64,000 nucleotides of DNA from Cytospora piceicola (lineage: Eukaryota > Ascomycota > Sordariomycetes > Diaporthales > Cytosporaceae), in NCBI GenBank assembly GCA_023375675.1, contig JALQBC010000012.1:372001-436000 (forward strand), written 5' to 3'. Below, one piece after another: positions 36,601 to 50,322 of this stretch. Each line of letters opens with the position of its first letter. The first letter of the stretch is position 1. Below the pieces are notes generated by a model. That model saw only the letters and a list, made by a program, of their open reading frames with translations. It ran no database searches and was not told where the DNA came from. The position numbers and the translations under genes were made by a program.

Positions 36601-36879
36601 GCCTCCGGTGAAGTCTAGCTAGAGACTGGTTAGTTCTAAATATCTCATCCTCGTCCTCTCCAGCAACACCTGCACGTCGTCCCCACAGTGAGCTCTTCGA
36701 GAATTTTTTCCATATTGCTTCTACACTTGCGCTTCCCCTCCACGCTCGTTATATACCACTCGTTTGACATTGGCATTCACAGGTATTTCTCCAGGAACAT
36801 TACTGGCTTCGAAACTCCGAGGCCTCTTGCCGTTGTGATTCTAACAGTTGAGCAGCCCAGACATCCAGCTTGGATCCCG

Positions 36880-38993
36880 ATGGGAGAAGTTCCATTGACT
36901 TTTGGGAGCGACTTGTCATCTTTGCCAAGTGACTGCCCACCGCCGGGCCCTTTAGACCCCCAACAAGCTCTCGACCAGAGCGTATCCAGCGTCGATATCC
37001 AGTCGACATACGCCCCTCCGCACTACGGTCAACCGCAGGTGGCTTCCAACCCCCCCTTCGAGATGGCGCAACCGCAAGCACCAGCCCGACCAGGGCCGTA
37101 CAATATGGCCGCATTGGGGAACGCTCTTCCTAATGGTAATTATCGACAACAAGGCGCCTACCACCCTTCGCAACTGCGATATAACCCCTCCGGATCTACC
37201 CCGGGGATCGTCGGCCAGACACAGGGGATGCCTCAGTATAGTGGGCAATCTGCAATGGGCCAAGTGCCGAACCAGACATACTACATGCAGCAGCAAGCAC
37301 AGATGCCTCCGTACTATGGTTCACCAATCTCGCCCTCGCAGCCGCAGTCGAACATGTCGCCGAGGGCAAACATACCTTACTACGGCAACCAGCTTATGAC
37401 CAACCCCCAGTCGCATCCATCAATGGCTTATTACTATGGGCAAATGCCCCAGTTTCCGCCGCATGCCCCATCGTCTCACGTCCAGGGGATGCCAGCTCCT
37501 TACATGCCCGTCACAGGCAGTCAGCCTGACTCGAGAGTTGGTGTTGTACAAGCAGGTGACAATGGGAACGGTGCGCCTTACGCGTCTACACAAGAGCCAA
37601 TACAGTGTGAGTCTGGTCACTGGAACATGCAGCAGGATTATAGAGGCTCACGTGTTACAGTGTCTGGTGATAGTCGATCGAATGTTGTCCGTGGTCCGCC
37701 TCGAAAGCCCCTACAGAGCGGTACGTCGTCAAATCTCCTCGTAATACCCTCGCTGCGGCTATTAAGCTTTGACTAGGTCATGCTATCTGGATTGGAAATC
37801 TGCCCTCCCAGGCGGATCTGATGAGTTTGGTTCACCATGTTTGCAAGGAAGCCGAGGGCTTAGAGTCCCTTTTTCTGATCGCAAAGTCAAACTGTGCATT
37901 TGCGAACTACCGAGATGAGGCAAGTTGCCTGGCGGCCCAGCAAAAGCTCCACGAATCCAAGTTCCTGTCTGTCAGACTTGTGAGTCGGCTCAGAAAAAAC
38001 ACGGTGGAAGGAGCCTCTGGAGTTACGGCGCCGACAGGCCCATCAGCAACGACACCCCATCAAGCCGGACCACCAGAGCCCAAGGAAAATGTCACGACCA
38101 ACACTACAGAAGTCGAACCGACCCGATCTGAAGCAGGAACTCCATCGGTGTCCAGCGTCCCTGAGACCAGGATCCCCTCAGGGGGTGACTTGTCAGCACA
38201 AAAGGACAAGTTTTTCGTTCTGAAGAGCTTGACGGTCGAGGACCTGGAGCTCAGTGTACGGACCGGAATATGGGCTACCCAGGCTCACAACGAGGAGACT
38301 TTGAACCACGCGTTCCAGGTAATTTACAAAGAACGGTCTACTTGGAGAAGACACTCAACTAACACCGTGATACAGACTGCAGAAAACGTTTATCTCGTAT
38401 TTTCAGCCAATAAGTCGGGTGAATATTTCGGATATGCTCGCATGGTTTCTACAATCAACGAAGACCCAGCAGCGGCAATAGAGTTCGCTCCTAAAGTCCA
38501 GTCCGTGAGCGATGTCGATCTGCCGAAGGAAATTCCAACCGAGGCCACCGAGTCAACGCCGAGAGGCCGCATTATCGATGACTCAGCACGAGGCACTATA
38601 TTCTGGGAGGTTGTCAGGGACGACATGACGGATGGACCAGAGCCGGAAGAAAGCACGCCATCTTCTGGAGAACAAGACAATGAATCAAGCATCGGCGGCG
38701 ATGGTGGGCCCGAAAGTAGGACCTGGGGTAAACCATTCAAGCTGGAGTGGCTGTGTACGACCCGGCTGCCTTTCTACCGCTGTCGCGGTCTCCGTAACCC
38801 TTGGAACTCGAATAGGGAAGTCAAGATTGCCAGGGATGGTACAGAACTCGAGCCTTCGGTCGGACGCCGGCTCATCGGCTTGTTCAACAAGAACCACAGC
38901 AACCCTGCCCCGAGAGGCCCGATGGCTGGTGCAATGGGACATTTCCCCATGCAGCAGCCTATGATGATGGGATACCCCCCACCCTATCAATAG
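36880..38993 (+). CDS. RRM and YTH domain RNA-binding protein
   Basis: Exons 36880-37720, 37777-38318 and 38376-38993 give 666 residues. The first 280 residues are Gln/Pro/Tyr/Met-rich and disordered. An RRM follows the first intron (HAIWIGNLPSQADL, CAFANYRDEASC; about residues 281-350). The YTH domain spans about residues 425-632: FFVLKSLTVEDLE, TGIWATQAHNEETLN with the first aromatic-cage Trp, VYLVFSANKSGEYFGYARM, and GKPFKLEWL with another cage Trp. YTH domains bind N6-methyladenosine or related motifs in RNA. The second intron is 57 nt and open in frame; removing it joins NHAFQ to TAENVYLVF as in the family. An acidic loop interrupts the YTH domain. The start is the first ATG; 64 in-frame codons upstream have none, so an earlier exon remains possible. 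Confidence 0.9.
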
Positions 38994-40800
38994 GGACTGA
39001 TCAGGGGTCAACCCCGGAAGACGTCTACAAAGGCTTATTATTCCCCCGTTGCAGTATGATGGATCGGGCATATATCCACAACAGATGCGGCCAACGATGA
39101 TTGTCAGCCGCGATCCCCATTTTGGTGGTTTCGATCTCATGTCGAGATTTCATTGGTGTGGATCACAAGCTGTCTAAAGTCGGAACTACCACTATATGCG
39201 ATCTTGTTCTTTTCTTGGGTCCGGAGGACAGTGGATATGTTAATTGGGCACAGTGAGACTGCGTGGGAGCAGTCATCAGTATTCTACTACAACGGGGTAA
39301 AATAATTGTGGATAGTGGGCATAAGAGCAGGGCACTTGATGGCCCGGAGGGAGGAGTTGGAAAATCAATGTCAAATTTACTATCCTGCCAAAGTCTTGTC
39401 ATGGCATATCAACGCTTTGATAAGTTGCACTCGAAGCCTCCAAGCCAAACGGGTCTGGGCTCTCACACGGCAGAGGTGTGTCCCAGTGTTTCAACGCCAC
39501 GGCAGCCACGGGCGCCTCACACGCCAAGGCTGATGATTGTCGCCCCAGGATTCAGGAAACGTCAAGCCATGTCGTTCCACCCCGCTGATTCTTCGGTAGG
39601 CGAACCTAGCCAAACTTTATTTCAATGTTCCACCTGCGCTCGGCTGACTTCCCCGGTTTTCCCAAAAGATGGGGAATTGGCACGTGCCTTGTGCTCGCTT
39701 AGTGCACTGTCTTTCATATTCATCAGAGGGCTGACGGTATAAGTACAGTATTTCCGGTTCGTGTCCCCTGGTTCATGGAGTGTTCATGGAGTCGTCCAAT
39801 CCTGCCCGAGAACATGCGTGACAGATTGGTCGTCTCGGACTCCTCGGAGTAAACCATGCCCACCGGCAGCTCCCAGAAGGGCAGGTCTCTACAGTACTGG
39901 CCAGCTTTTGACAAGATGGTCGGTGGCGAGAAGCTGAAACGGGGCTGCATTGGCTTGGGGGCATGTGTGAACACGTGGGCTCCCTATATTTGGGGGGGGG
40001 GGGTTACCAGCTTCTGGTGAAATGGCGGTTCGGCCGGCACGTTGTGGGCTGGTAGCACCCGTGTGTCCTGTTTAAAAGTACAGCCTGATATCAAGAGGTG
40101 AGTGATTTATTCCCGGATGTCGCACCAGGGAGTGTTGAGGGCAGACGGGGGGTGGCGACATTTGGAATTGGTGGTTGGGGTTCTTTTTTTTTTTCTGCAT
40201 GGACGTTGAAGATGAATGGTGCCATATTGCTGTGTGGCTTGAGGAGTGATTTGATATATATTGCTGTGGCTGAGTTTGTTGATCAGGCCTGCAGCATTGC
40301 TATGGCTGAATGGCTGGACGTCACAACCACCGACAGCTGCTGGTGATAAACATGTCGGCTGAGGGTTGCATTCCCGAGATGTGTGGTGTGGCGTTTGGAT
40401 ATAACGGCAATCCATTTGACTGACGCCCTGCCGTGGGGTCAGTTGTAAGCCTGGCTGCCTGGCAAGGTGGGAGGTTCTAGACCATGTACCTCTCGCTTTA
40501 CACTACCGATATGTCGATGGTGGAGACCCCCCAGCTCCCCAGATTTCCAGGGTCTATGTAAGCCACTTCTCAGGGTTTCGCCCTAACCCGCAGTGGTCTT
40601 GTTCGCTTCTCTTCGACCATCATCGTGGAATCTAGAATGCACACAGCACCCAAAGAAGAACCCTCAGAGGAAAGTCTGTCAAATTCCTCCAAGAGACCAA
40701 TCTACACGCGAAAGATGGACTTACGTTACATGTTGCCAATTCCCCGGGCTGGCATTTGCTAAAGGTTGGTCTGGGCGGTGTTGGTGAGGCCGCTCCCTAG
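38994..40800. other. 1.8-kb spacer, no supported gene
   Basis: Downstream flank of the RRM-YTH gene and distal upstream region of the Hsp30 gene. It contains a G homopolymer near 39992-40001 and a T run near 40184-40193. Short frames here have no protein signature. Confidence 0.45.
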
Positions 40801-40808
40801 CGAAGATG

Positions 40809-40822
40809 CTAGAAGATTCTAG
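40809..40822. promoter_or_regulatory. heat-shock element, near-perfect palindrome
   Basis: CTAGAAGATTCTAG contains GAA and TTC units in the nGAAnnTTCn arrangement bound by heat-shock factor. A further TTC unit follows at 40827-40829 (GGCACTTCT), giving GAA-TTC-then-TTC spacing. It lies about 260 bases upstream of the Hsp30 TATA box. Confidence 0.7.
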
Positions 40823-41069
40823 GCACTTCTCGTTAGTGCGAGGCGGTGCGAGATGGTGAGAGCTTCATGGCCGCAACATCTAGCATCTTCTTTCATCGGC
40901 TGGAACAGACAAATCAAATTGGAAATCAGCCATAGAATCGCCTATACTCTACTACTCAGTACTACAGCCTTCTAGACATGTCGAGATCATTGCGTAGTAT
41001 TGCAGCCTCGCTGTCTTCCACAGGCTTCGCGAAACTCCAAGATGACCGTCGTCGTCGTGGCCTCTCAAG

Positions 41070-41076
41070 TATAAAG
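41070..41076 (+). promoter_or_regulatory. TATA box of the Hsp30 gene
   Basis: TATAAAG 210 bases before the preferred start codon and 97 bases before the upstream in-frame ATG. Transcription would begin near 41100, inside a CA- and TC-rich leader. A strong TATA box fits a stress-inducible gene. Confidence 0.65.
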
Positions 41077-41280
41077 ATGGTGCGAATCTCTCACTGATAT
41101 TTGCTGTTTCTCATCCTCCTCATCATCACCATCAGAATCAAACCTCAATCCAAAGCAAAGACATCTATGCAAACAATTCCAAAGCGAATTCCTCGAACTC
41201 TTCGCACTTCATCACTCAAACACAACAACAACATCAACGTCAACAACTCTCTTCGACGAATCTCCACCACAGCCAGCAAA

Positions 41281-41961
41281 ATGTCGTTCTTCCCTCGATC
41301 CTACTTCGCTCCTGAGGCTTCCTTCACCCCTCTCTTCCGCCTCCTCGATGACTTCGACAAGTACTCCCAAGAGACTGGCACCCAGACTGGCGGCCGTCAT
41401 GGTTCCCGCCGCGCCGCTCCTACCTTCACTCCTCGCTTCGACGTGAAGGAGACTGAGCACGCCTACGAGCTCCACGGTGAGCTCCCCGGCCTCGAGAAGG
41501 ACAACGTCCACATCGAGTTCACCGAGCCTCAAACCATTGTCATCTCTGGTCGCACCGAGCGCCACTACACCTCCGGCACCCCACCCGCCGGCCTCGTCGA
41601 GGGGGCCGCCCAGATGAGCGGCGCCATCACCGAGGGCGGCGAGGCCGACAGCGCCCACCACCAGCAGCCCTCCTCCTCGCCCCACCGGGCCACCGTCGAG
41701 GACGAGGAGGACGAGAAGGCCGGCTCCACCGAGGTCACCACCAGGGCTGCCGAGCAGCAGCAGCCTCAGCCTCAGGAGCAGAAGAAGCCGGCCGAGAAGT
41801 ACTGGGTCTCGGAGCGCTCCATCGGCGAGTTCTCGCGCACCTTCAGCTTCCCGGCCCGCGTCGACCAGGAGGGGGTCTCTGCGAGCCTGAACAACGGCGT
41901 CCTGAGCGTCACCGTGCCCAAGGCCAAGAAGCACGAGACCCGCCGCATCAACATCAACTAG
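41281..41961 (+). CDS. hsp30: small heat-shock protein, Hsp30 type
   Basis: Single exon of 226 residues with an alpha-crystallin domain. It begins MSFFPRSYF, as in other fungal Hsp30 proteins, then FDVKETEHAYELHGELPGLE and the strand IEFTEPQTIVISGRTER. A long charged, Gln/Glu-rich loop typical of fungal Hsp30 follows (about residues 95-175), and then YWVSERSIGEFSRTFSFP and LNNGVLSVTVPKA complete the domain. The protein is an ATP-independent holdase. The upstream region carries a heat-shock element and a TATA box. The frame stays open upstream, and an in-frame ATG at 41167 would add 38 residues that contain many Arg/Lys and no acidic residue, like a mitochondrial presequence. I prefer 41281 (AAAATG context) but both starts are possible. 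Confidence 0.95.
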   Translation: MSFFPRSYFAPEASFTPLFRLLDDFDKYSQETGTQTGGRHGSRRAAPTFTPRFDVKETEHAYELHGELPGLEKDNVHIEFTEPQTIVISGRTERHYTSGTPPAGLVEGAAQMSGAITEGGEADSAHHQQPSSSPHRATVEDEEDEKAGSTEVTTRAAEQQQPQPQEQKKPAEKYWVSERSIGEFSRTFSFPARVDQEGVSASLNNGVLSVTVPKAKKHETRRININ

Positions 41962-42714
41962 GCGGATTCGAACCCCTGGCTTTTTTTCTGTTTCTTCCGA
42001 CGACAACAAGCAACTCCTTTCTTCGTTTTTATGACAGTTTCGCTCCTTTTACTGCTACGACTGGCCACGGCGTCTCGCTAAGAATGTGAGATGGGGGTCG
42101 AGACTCAGATAATGATGGGCTTTGCATGGTTTCGGTTCATTGTTTTTGTTTTGGCATTTGCGTGGTGTTCTGGAAGTTGCTATACGGTATGGCCGGACAG
42201 ATTGCAGAGGTGGATATCAACTCTTAATGTAGCTGCTGAATAACAGCATCGTATTCATAATAAAAAATCAGTTTTCCTTATGAGCAATTTTCATAGATGC
42301 CCCAGGGTGGCCGAGTGATGAAAATGCCCAGGTGCAGCAGTGTTACCTAGTTATGAATACTGTAGTCTGCCCTTCAACTCTATACATCTGTACTTCGAAT
42401 GGTATAGGTATGACAAGTACTTCTGCCTACTTGAGTACATACCTATCTACTTAATATTGATTATTCCCACGACCCACCGTTTCTCATAGTCGAACTTTCG
42501 AGGGATCATACTGCAGCCGTTTCCCAGTTCACTGAGCCAGTGGTGCCTACAGAATGGCTTGATATAACAGGACAACAGAATAATAACGGTGACGATTCCT
42601 ATTTTAGGACAATCTGATAGTAGTAGAAGATTCTGACAGTGGGAGGGATACTTTCGATAGTGGAAACATCTCCTGTCAGGCGCCACGATTACTTTAACGT
42701 ATGTGCAACCCCCT
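41962..42714. other. convergent spacer after hsp30
   Basis: About 750 bases between convergent genes, holding both 3' ends. A GGATTCGAACC sequence at 41963-41973 resembles a tRNA B box on the minus strand, but no tRNA fold or A box accompanies it. No gene seen. Confidence 0.45.
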
Positions 42715-43833
42715 TCACTCTGTTGCATCATCTCTTTGCTTTACCAGATCGGTTTCAAAGGACAAACCTGCCTGCCTCCTCAAGATTCCATACATAGACG
42801 AAGAATCCAAAGGCCGACCCTCGGCATCAGAAAATTTCTTGGCTTCCTGCAGGTGCCCCAGTGTCAGGTCACCCACGGGTAACACCAAACCAGCTTCATC
42901 CGCACAAGAGATGCCATGACCGACGTCCTTGAGCGCGAGGTTCAAGTCCGACCACGGTCTAACCCCCTTAGCAGGCATATACGCACCGGTTGTTAGTCGC
43001 TTTGACATGGACAGTGCCAATGGTCCATATTGGTGCTCGATAAGAGACTCCATGGCCTCGCTTCCGAGCCCCGTCTTCTCTGCCAAGACGTGTGCTTCCG
43101 CCACCACTTCCATCATCGCGGCAGTCATGAAGTTCCTAACAAGTGTTCCACAGTCAGATACTTGACAGCGAACCAAAGGAGGAGGGGGAGGTCATTGACA
43201 GCTTACCCTGCCGTCTTCAGCATGCTCGACTGCTTGACATCTTCTCCCAGCCGTATTACCCCCCTGGCCATGACGCCCACCAGGAACGGACCGATGGCCT
43301 GTATCGCGTCGTCCGGCCCCGCCAGGACGAACAGCAGCTTGCCCTGAGCCGCCACCGGACTCGCGCCGAAGACAGGCGCGGCGACGAGCCTCGCGCCCTT
43401 CCCGGCCAGCCGCGCCTGGGCTTTCCCCGTTGACGAGGGGTGGACCGTCGATGTGTCTACGATGACTTTGCCGGACAGGCCGGCCTCCCCGCTCCCGATG
43501 AGGCAGTCCAGCATTGCTTCTAGGGCGGAGTCGTCGCTCAGGGACATGAAGATGATGTCGGACTTGGTCACAAGGTCGCCTATCTCCTCGCAAGGGACGC
43601 CGCCGATCTCCTTGAGTGGCTCTCCCCGGGACATGGTGCGGTTGTGGTATTGGAGGCTTGGCGCAGCTGTCCTGGACAGGTGCCTCTGGAGGTTTGTCGC
43701 CATTCCCAGCCCCATGGAGCCAAGTCCTAGGAAATGTCAGAAATTGTCTGGTTCAGGGGGTGAATAGAGGTGGGGGATTTTGTCTAGTACCGATCCATCC
43801 TAGTCTTGGGTGTTGATACGCCAAGGTAGTCAT
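42715..43833 (-). CDS. NAD(P)-dependent beta-hydroxyacid dehydrogenase
   Basis: Three minus-strand exons, 43833-43791, 43726-43207 and 43135-42715, give 327 residues; introns are 64 and 71 nt. Family members oxidise 3-hydroxy acids such as 3-hydroxyisobutyrate, or reduce succinic semialdehyde or glyoxylate. The first splice joins GWIG to LGSMGLGMATNL, rebuilding the GxGxxG dinucleotide-binding loop. Then come VDTSTVHP (substrate loop) and AAPVFGAS, and after the second splice (LKTAGNFMTAAMME) the helical domain with the catalytic Lys in LALKDVGHG near residue 257. No mitochondrial presequence is visible, so it is probably cytosolic and not the valine-pathway enzyme. The substrate is unknown. 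Confidence 0.9.
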
Positions 43834-47353
<3,520 letters not shown>

Positions 47354-48179
47354 GGAAGCCGGTCCCCCGTCTCAAAATGTCACTTGACAGCATAGCGAAA
47401 CATATTTGGTGGTTTACTGCAGGACCTAGGCAATTTCTGGCGTTATGGTATGAAAGCACGCAACAATGATAGACAAAGATATCCACAGGTAGATTCTGGC
47501 GGCCCGGAGGCGTACATAGGTGGTCACTTTGCTCCGCTCTGAATATCATGAGCTTTCTGTTTGAAAAGTGCTTCCTCCTGAGCACTGGAAGCATTCTGAT
47601 GTAATAATGCATGTCTTTGCCCAGTATAAGAGTACGCTGTGAGTATATGATGTGCTGGATACTTTGGTAATCTTGAAGCGTTTAGAAGACATCAGACGCG
47701 CCCATTGAAGCGTGAAATGTTTAACAGTGGAGGGGTTGCGCCCTGAACCTGCAGCTACTGTGCTATGCACTGTGTCAATACGCTCTGGTGATCTGGTCTC
47801 AGCGGATAGGAGGTTTGCTAATTCCTGTTCCAGCAGCTTAAATACAGTGCAACTAGCGACATCCGCGTGTGATGGGCGCCTCCAACAGTCGATTATGACG
47901 CTCTTTCCCAGTCTCAACACTCTGCCTTCAGTTCCGTGGCGACATCGCTTGCGACCAATTTGCACGGTATATTGGCATTATTTGAGAGAGAGAGAAGTCA
48001 ACTCATCGACGAACGAACTTTTTGTAGGCCCTAAAGCCTTCTGTGCCGGACGTTATCATACCCCCTTTGCCCAATCCCAATATCCACACCTACTTAGGTA
48101 TCGAGCTCACCACAAGCGGATGTGGCAGAGCACAGGGGCACGGTTGAAGTACCCATGTACACATTGATACCTTCTCAAC
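47354..48179. other. spacer between DUS2 and PPE1
   Basis: About 825 bases containing the DUS2 3' end and the PPE1 promoter. The small frames on both strands have no protein feature. Confidence 0.45.
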
Positions 48180-49514
48180 ATGAGTGACTTGCAAAAGGCC
48201 TGGGCAAAGAAAAAGATCGAGATGAGCGGAGCCGAGGTTTTCAATGAGCTTGATGAGGAGGAAGAGACTGGCCATCTTGGGGATCTCCCAGAGTCAATTG
48301 ACGATGACTCCTCATCAGCTTCATCAGCTTCATCGACAGGAACTATCGTTCCTACTCCTAGCAGAAAGCTATTTGCAAGGCCTCTTGGGTATGTGAACAG
48401 ACCTAACGACCGACTCTCTCTCTTGCATGTGGTTACTAAGGCTGCGAACAAACAGTCCACCAAGAGGAGGTGGAAGGACACTAGAACAGGTACCGTGGAC
48501 GACATATTTCGAGAGAGAGCTGTATATTCGCGGACGCGATGATGATTCCGACAATGCACAAGTGACCCATCATGCCTATCTTACGTCTCCGGTCGAAAAG
48601 GGGCCGCTGTTTGTGATGCATCATGGCGCTGGGTCCTCCGGCCTGTCATTTGCCGTCGTCGGTGCTGAGGTCCGGAAGCGGCTACCATCCGCGGGTATAC
48701 TATCCATAGATGCCAGAGGCCATGGCTCGACCACGAGCTCCGGAGATGCGCCCCTGGACCTCAGCCTGGAGACGCTGCGCACTGATCTGCTGTCTGCCAT
48801 CCAACAGACGCAGGCACAGATGGGCTGGAAGGAGCTGCCTCCCATCGTGCTTGTGGGCCACTCCCTAGGAGGAGCTGTTGTCACCGATCTGGCCAAATCT
48901 GCTGCTCTGGGAGGCTCGCTACTTGGATACGCCGTGCTCGATGTCGTTGAGGGCTCAGCTATGGACGCACTGCAGAGCATGACGACATATTTGTCCACCA
49001 GGCCAACAGGCTTCGCCTCTGTCCAGGCCGGAATCGACTGGCACATCCGGTCAAGGACAATACGTAACTCCGTCTCTGCACGCACTAGCGTTCCGGCGTT
49101 GTTGATACAGGACCAGAGCTCGGTGCAAAGCAGGCCCTGGAAGTGGAGAACCGATCTTGCTGCGACTGAGCCGTTCTGGTCCGATTGGTTCGTTGGGCTG
49201 AGCAAGAAGTTCCTCGAGGCAAAAGGCGGAAAGCTTCTAGTCCTGGCCGGGACTGACCGGCTGGACAGGGAGTTGACGATCGGACAGATGCAAGGTGAGT
49301 GTCGTCGTCAAAGTAATGCTTGACCGTAGAGCTGACCAACCCTGCAGGCAAATATGCCCTGCACATATTCCCGGAGGCAGGCCATTTTGTCCACGAGGAT
49401 CAGCCTGAAAACACGGCTATGGTGCTCGTGGACTTCTATAGGCGAAATGATAGGAGCGCTATGGTGTTGCCTCCCAAGGTTTCGGAATTGCTAGCACAGG
49501 GAAAGAGGGTCTAA
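48180..49514 (+). CDS. PPE1: protein phosphatase methylesterase 1
   Basis: Exons 48180-48388, 48456-49294 and 49348-49514 give 404 residues; introns are 67 and 53 nt. The enzyme is an alpha/beta-hydrolase that removes the C-terminal methyl ester from the PP2A catalytic subunit, opposing Ppm1. The first splice joins FARPLG to PPRGGGRTLEQVPWTTYF. Visible: LFVMHHGAGSSGLSF (oxyanion region), LVGHSLGGAVV with the nucleophile Ser near residue 206, VLDVVEGSAMDAL with the probable acid Asp, and FPEAGHFVHED with the catalytic His after the second splice. The N-terminus has an acidic stretch and a Ser/Ala tract encoded by CATCAGCTT repeats. Confidence 0.95.
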
Positions 49515-49851
49515 GATCGATGGGATATTCGGGACAAGGCAATTATGTTAATCGTAGCAATCGAGAGCCGAACCACTTGAGTCGCACAGGTAGCTAGGTT
49601 CCGGAGTGGCTTCTGAAGTTGCTACCCTCTGACCTTGTCATCATGGCGCAAGACTAATACAACGAGACATCCAATGCTACTTTCCGCGGAAGTAGTATGA
49701 ATCGATGAACATCAATAACAGTAGTCAAGAGGTGTGCTATATTTCAACACAAGAAATGACGAATCATCATAAGGAGCTCGCTCAGCTCAAAAGTACGTAC
49801 ATCCAAAAATCCGACCAATGACTCCACAACCAACGAACCAATGTCAACGCC

Positions 49852-50322
49852 TCACTCGTAGTTCCGTTGTGCCTTTGCCGACTCGATCTCCCTCCGCCGC
49901 GCCTCTTCTTCGGCAGCCTGTTTCATGGTCTCATTCATAGTCTGCTTCTTCTGCTGCTGCAACTGACTGCCTAACTTCCCTGTCGCCTTCCCCTCCGCGG
50001 CTTTTGCTCGTGCCTGGGGGGTAGAGTCAGATCAAACAGTCGTGTGTTTCAATATCAGGCAGGGAAATCATGGCGGTTTAGAGACAAGACGTTGAGATCA
50101 TACCTCAGCAGCCTCTGCGGCCCTCCGCCTCGCATCAGCCGCGTCAGTGCTGGACGAGCCCCCGTCCTCATTGCCCCCGCCCAGGGTCCGTGGCGGACCG
50201 CCGACGACACGCTTGTTGCTGGGGATCGGCGCGGTTGGCCTCTCCGGCGGAGCAGAGTCTAGCCGCCGACCGGGCCCCGTGAAGCTCTCACCCCTGGACT
50301 CTTTCCCGCAGAGCGCACCCAT
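49852..50322 (-). CDS. small SVIP-like Cdc48-binding candidate, 126 residues
   Basis: Two exons, 50322-50104 and 50013-49852, joined across a 90-nt intron, give 126 residues. The N-terminus MGALCGKES has Gly2 and Cys5, suggesting N-myristoylation and palmitoylation. Pro/Gly-rich sequence follows, with the segment VVGGPPRTLGGG. Across the splice the protein reads ARRRAAEAAEARAKAAEG, which fits the VCP-interacting motif RX5AAX2R (Arg, five residues, Ala-Ala, two residues, Arg). The rest is a charged helix (LQQQKKQTMNETMKQAAEEE) ending NYE. Acylated N-terminus plus VIM plus small size resembles animal SVIP, an ERAD inhibitor that binds p97/Cdc48. Function is inferred from this layout only; I recall similar uncharacterised proteins in other fungi. 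Confidence 0.75.

Larger units (their letters stand above)
30080..36879. other. 6.8-kb gene desert
   Basis: I find no exon chain with protein features. The longest ATG-started plus frame (33853-34344, 163 residues) has no motif and is opposed by an equally long minus frame. The segment is unusually dense in CCTAGGTA motifs (32229, 33111, 33127, 33311, 33367 and 34624). It holds two exact TGACGTCA octamers and short GGATTT repeats near 32770-32792. The right end should include the promoter and leader of the RRM-YTH gene. It could contain a long non-coding RNA or remnants of mobile DNA, but nothing shows this directly. Confidence 0.45.

Noticed and set aside
41212..42009. 265-codon minus-strand frame over hsp30
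   Set aside because: Shadow of GC-rich coding sequence; low-complexity Leu/Gly/Val protein without motif.
41955..42030. GGTTCGAATCC on the minus strand, as in a tRNA B box
   Set aside because: No A box, no pairing T stem and no cloverleaf around it; it overlaps the hsp30 stop region.
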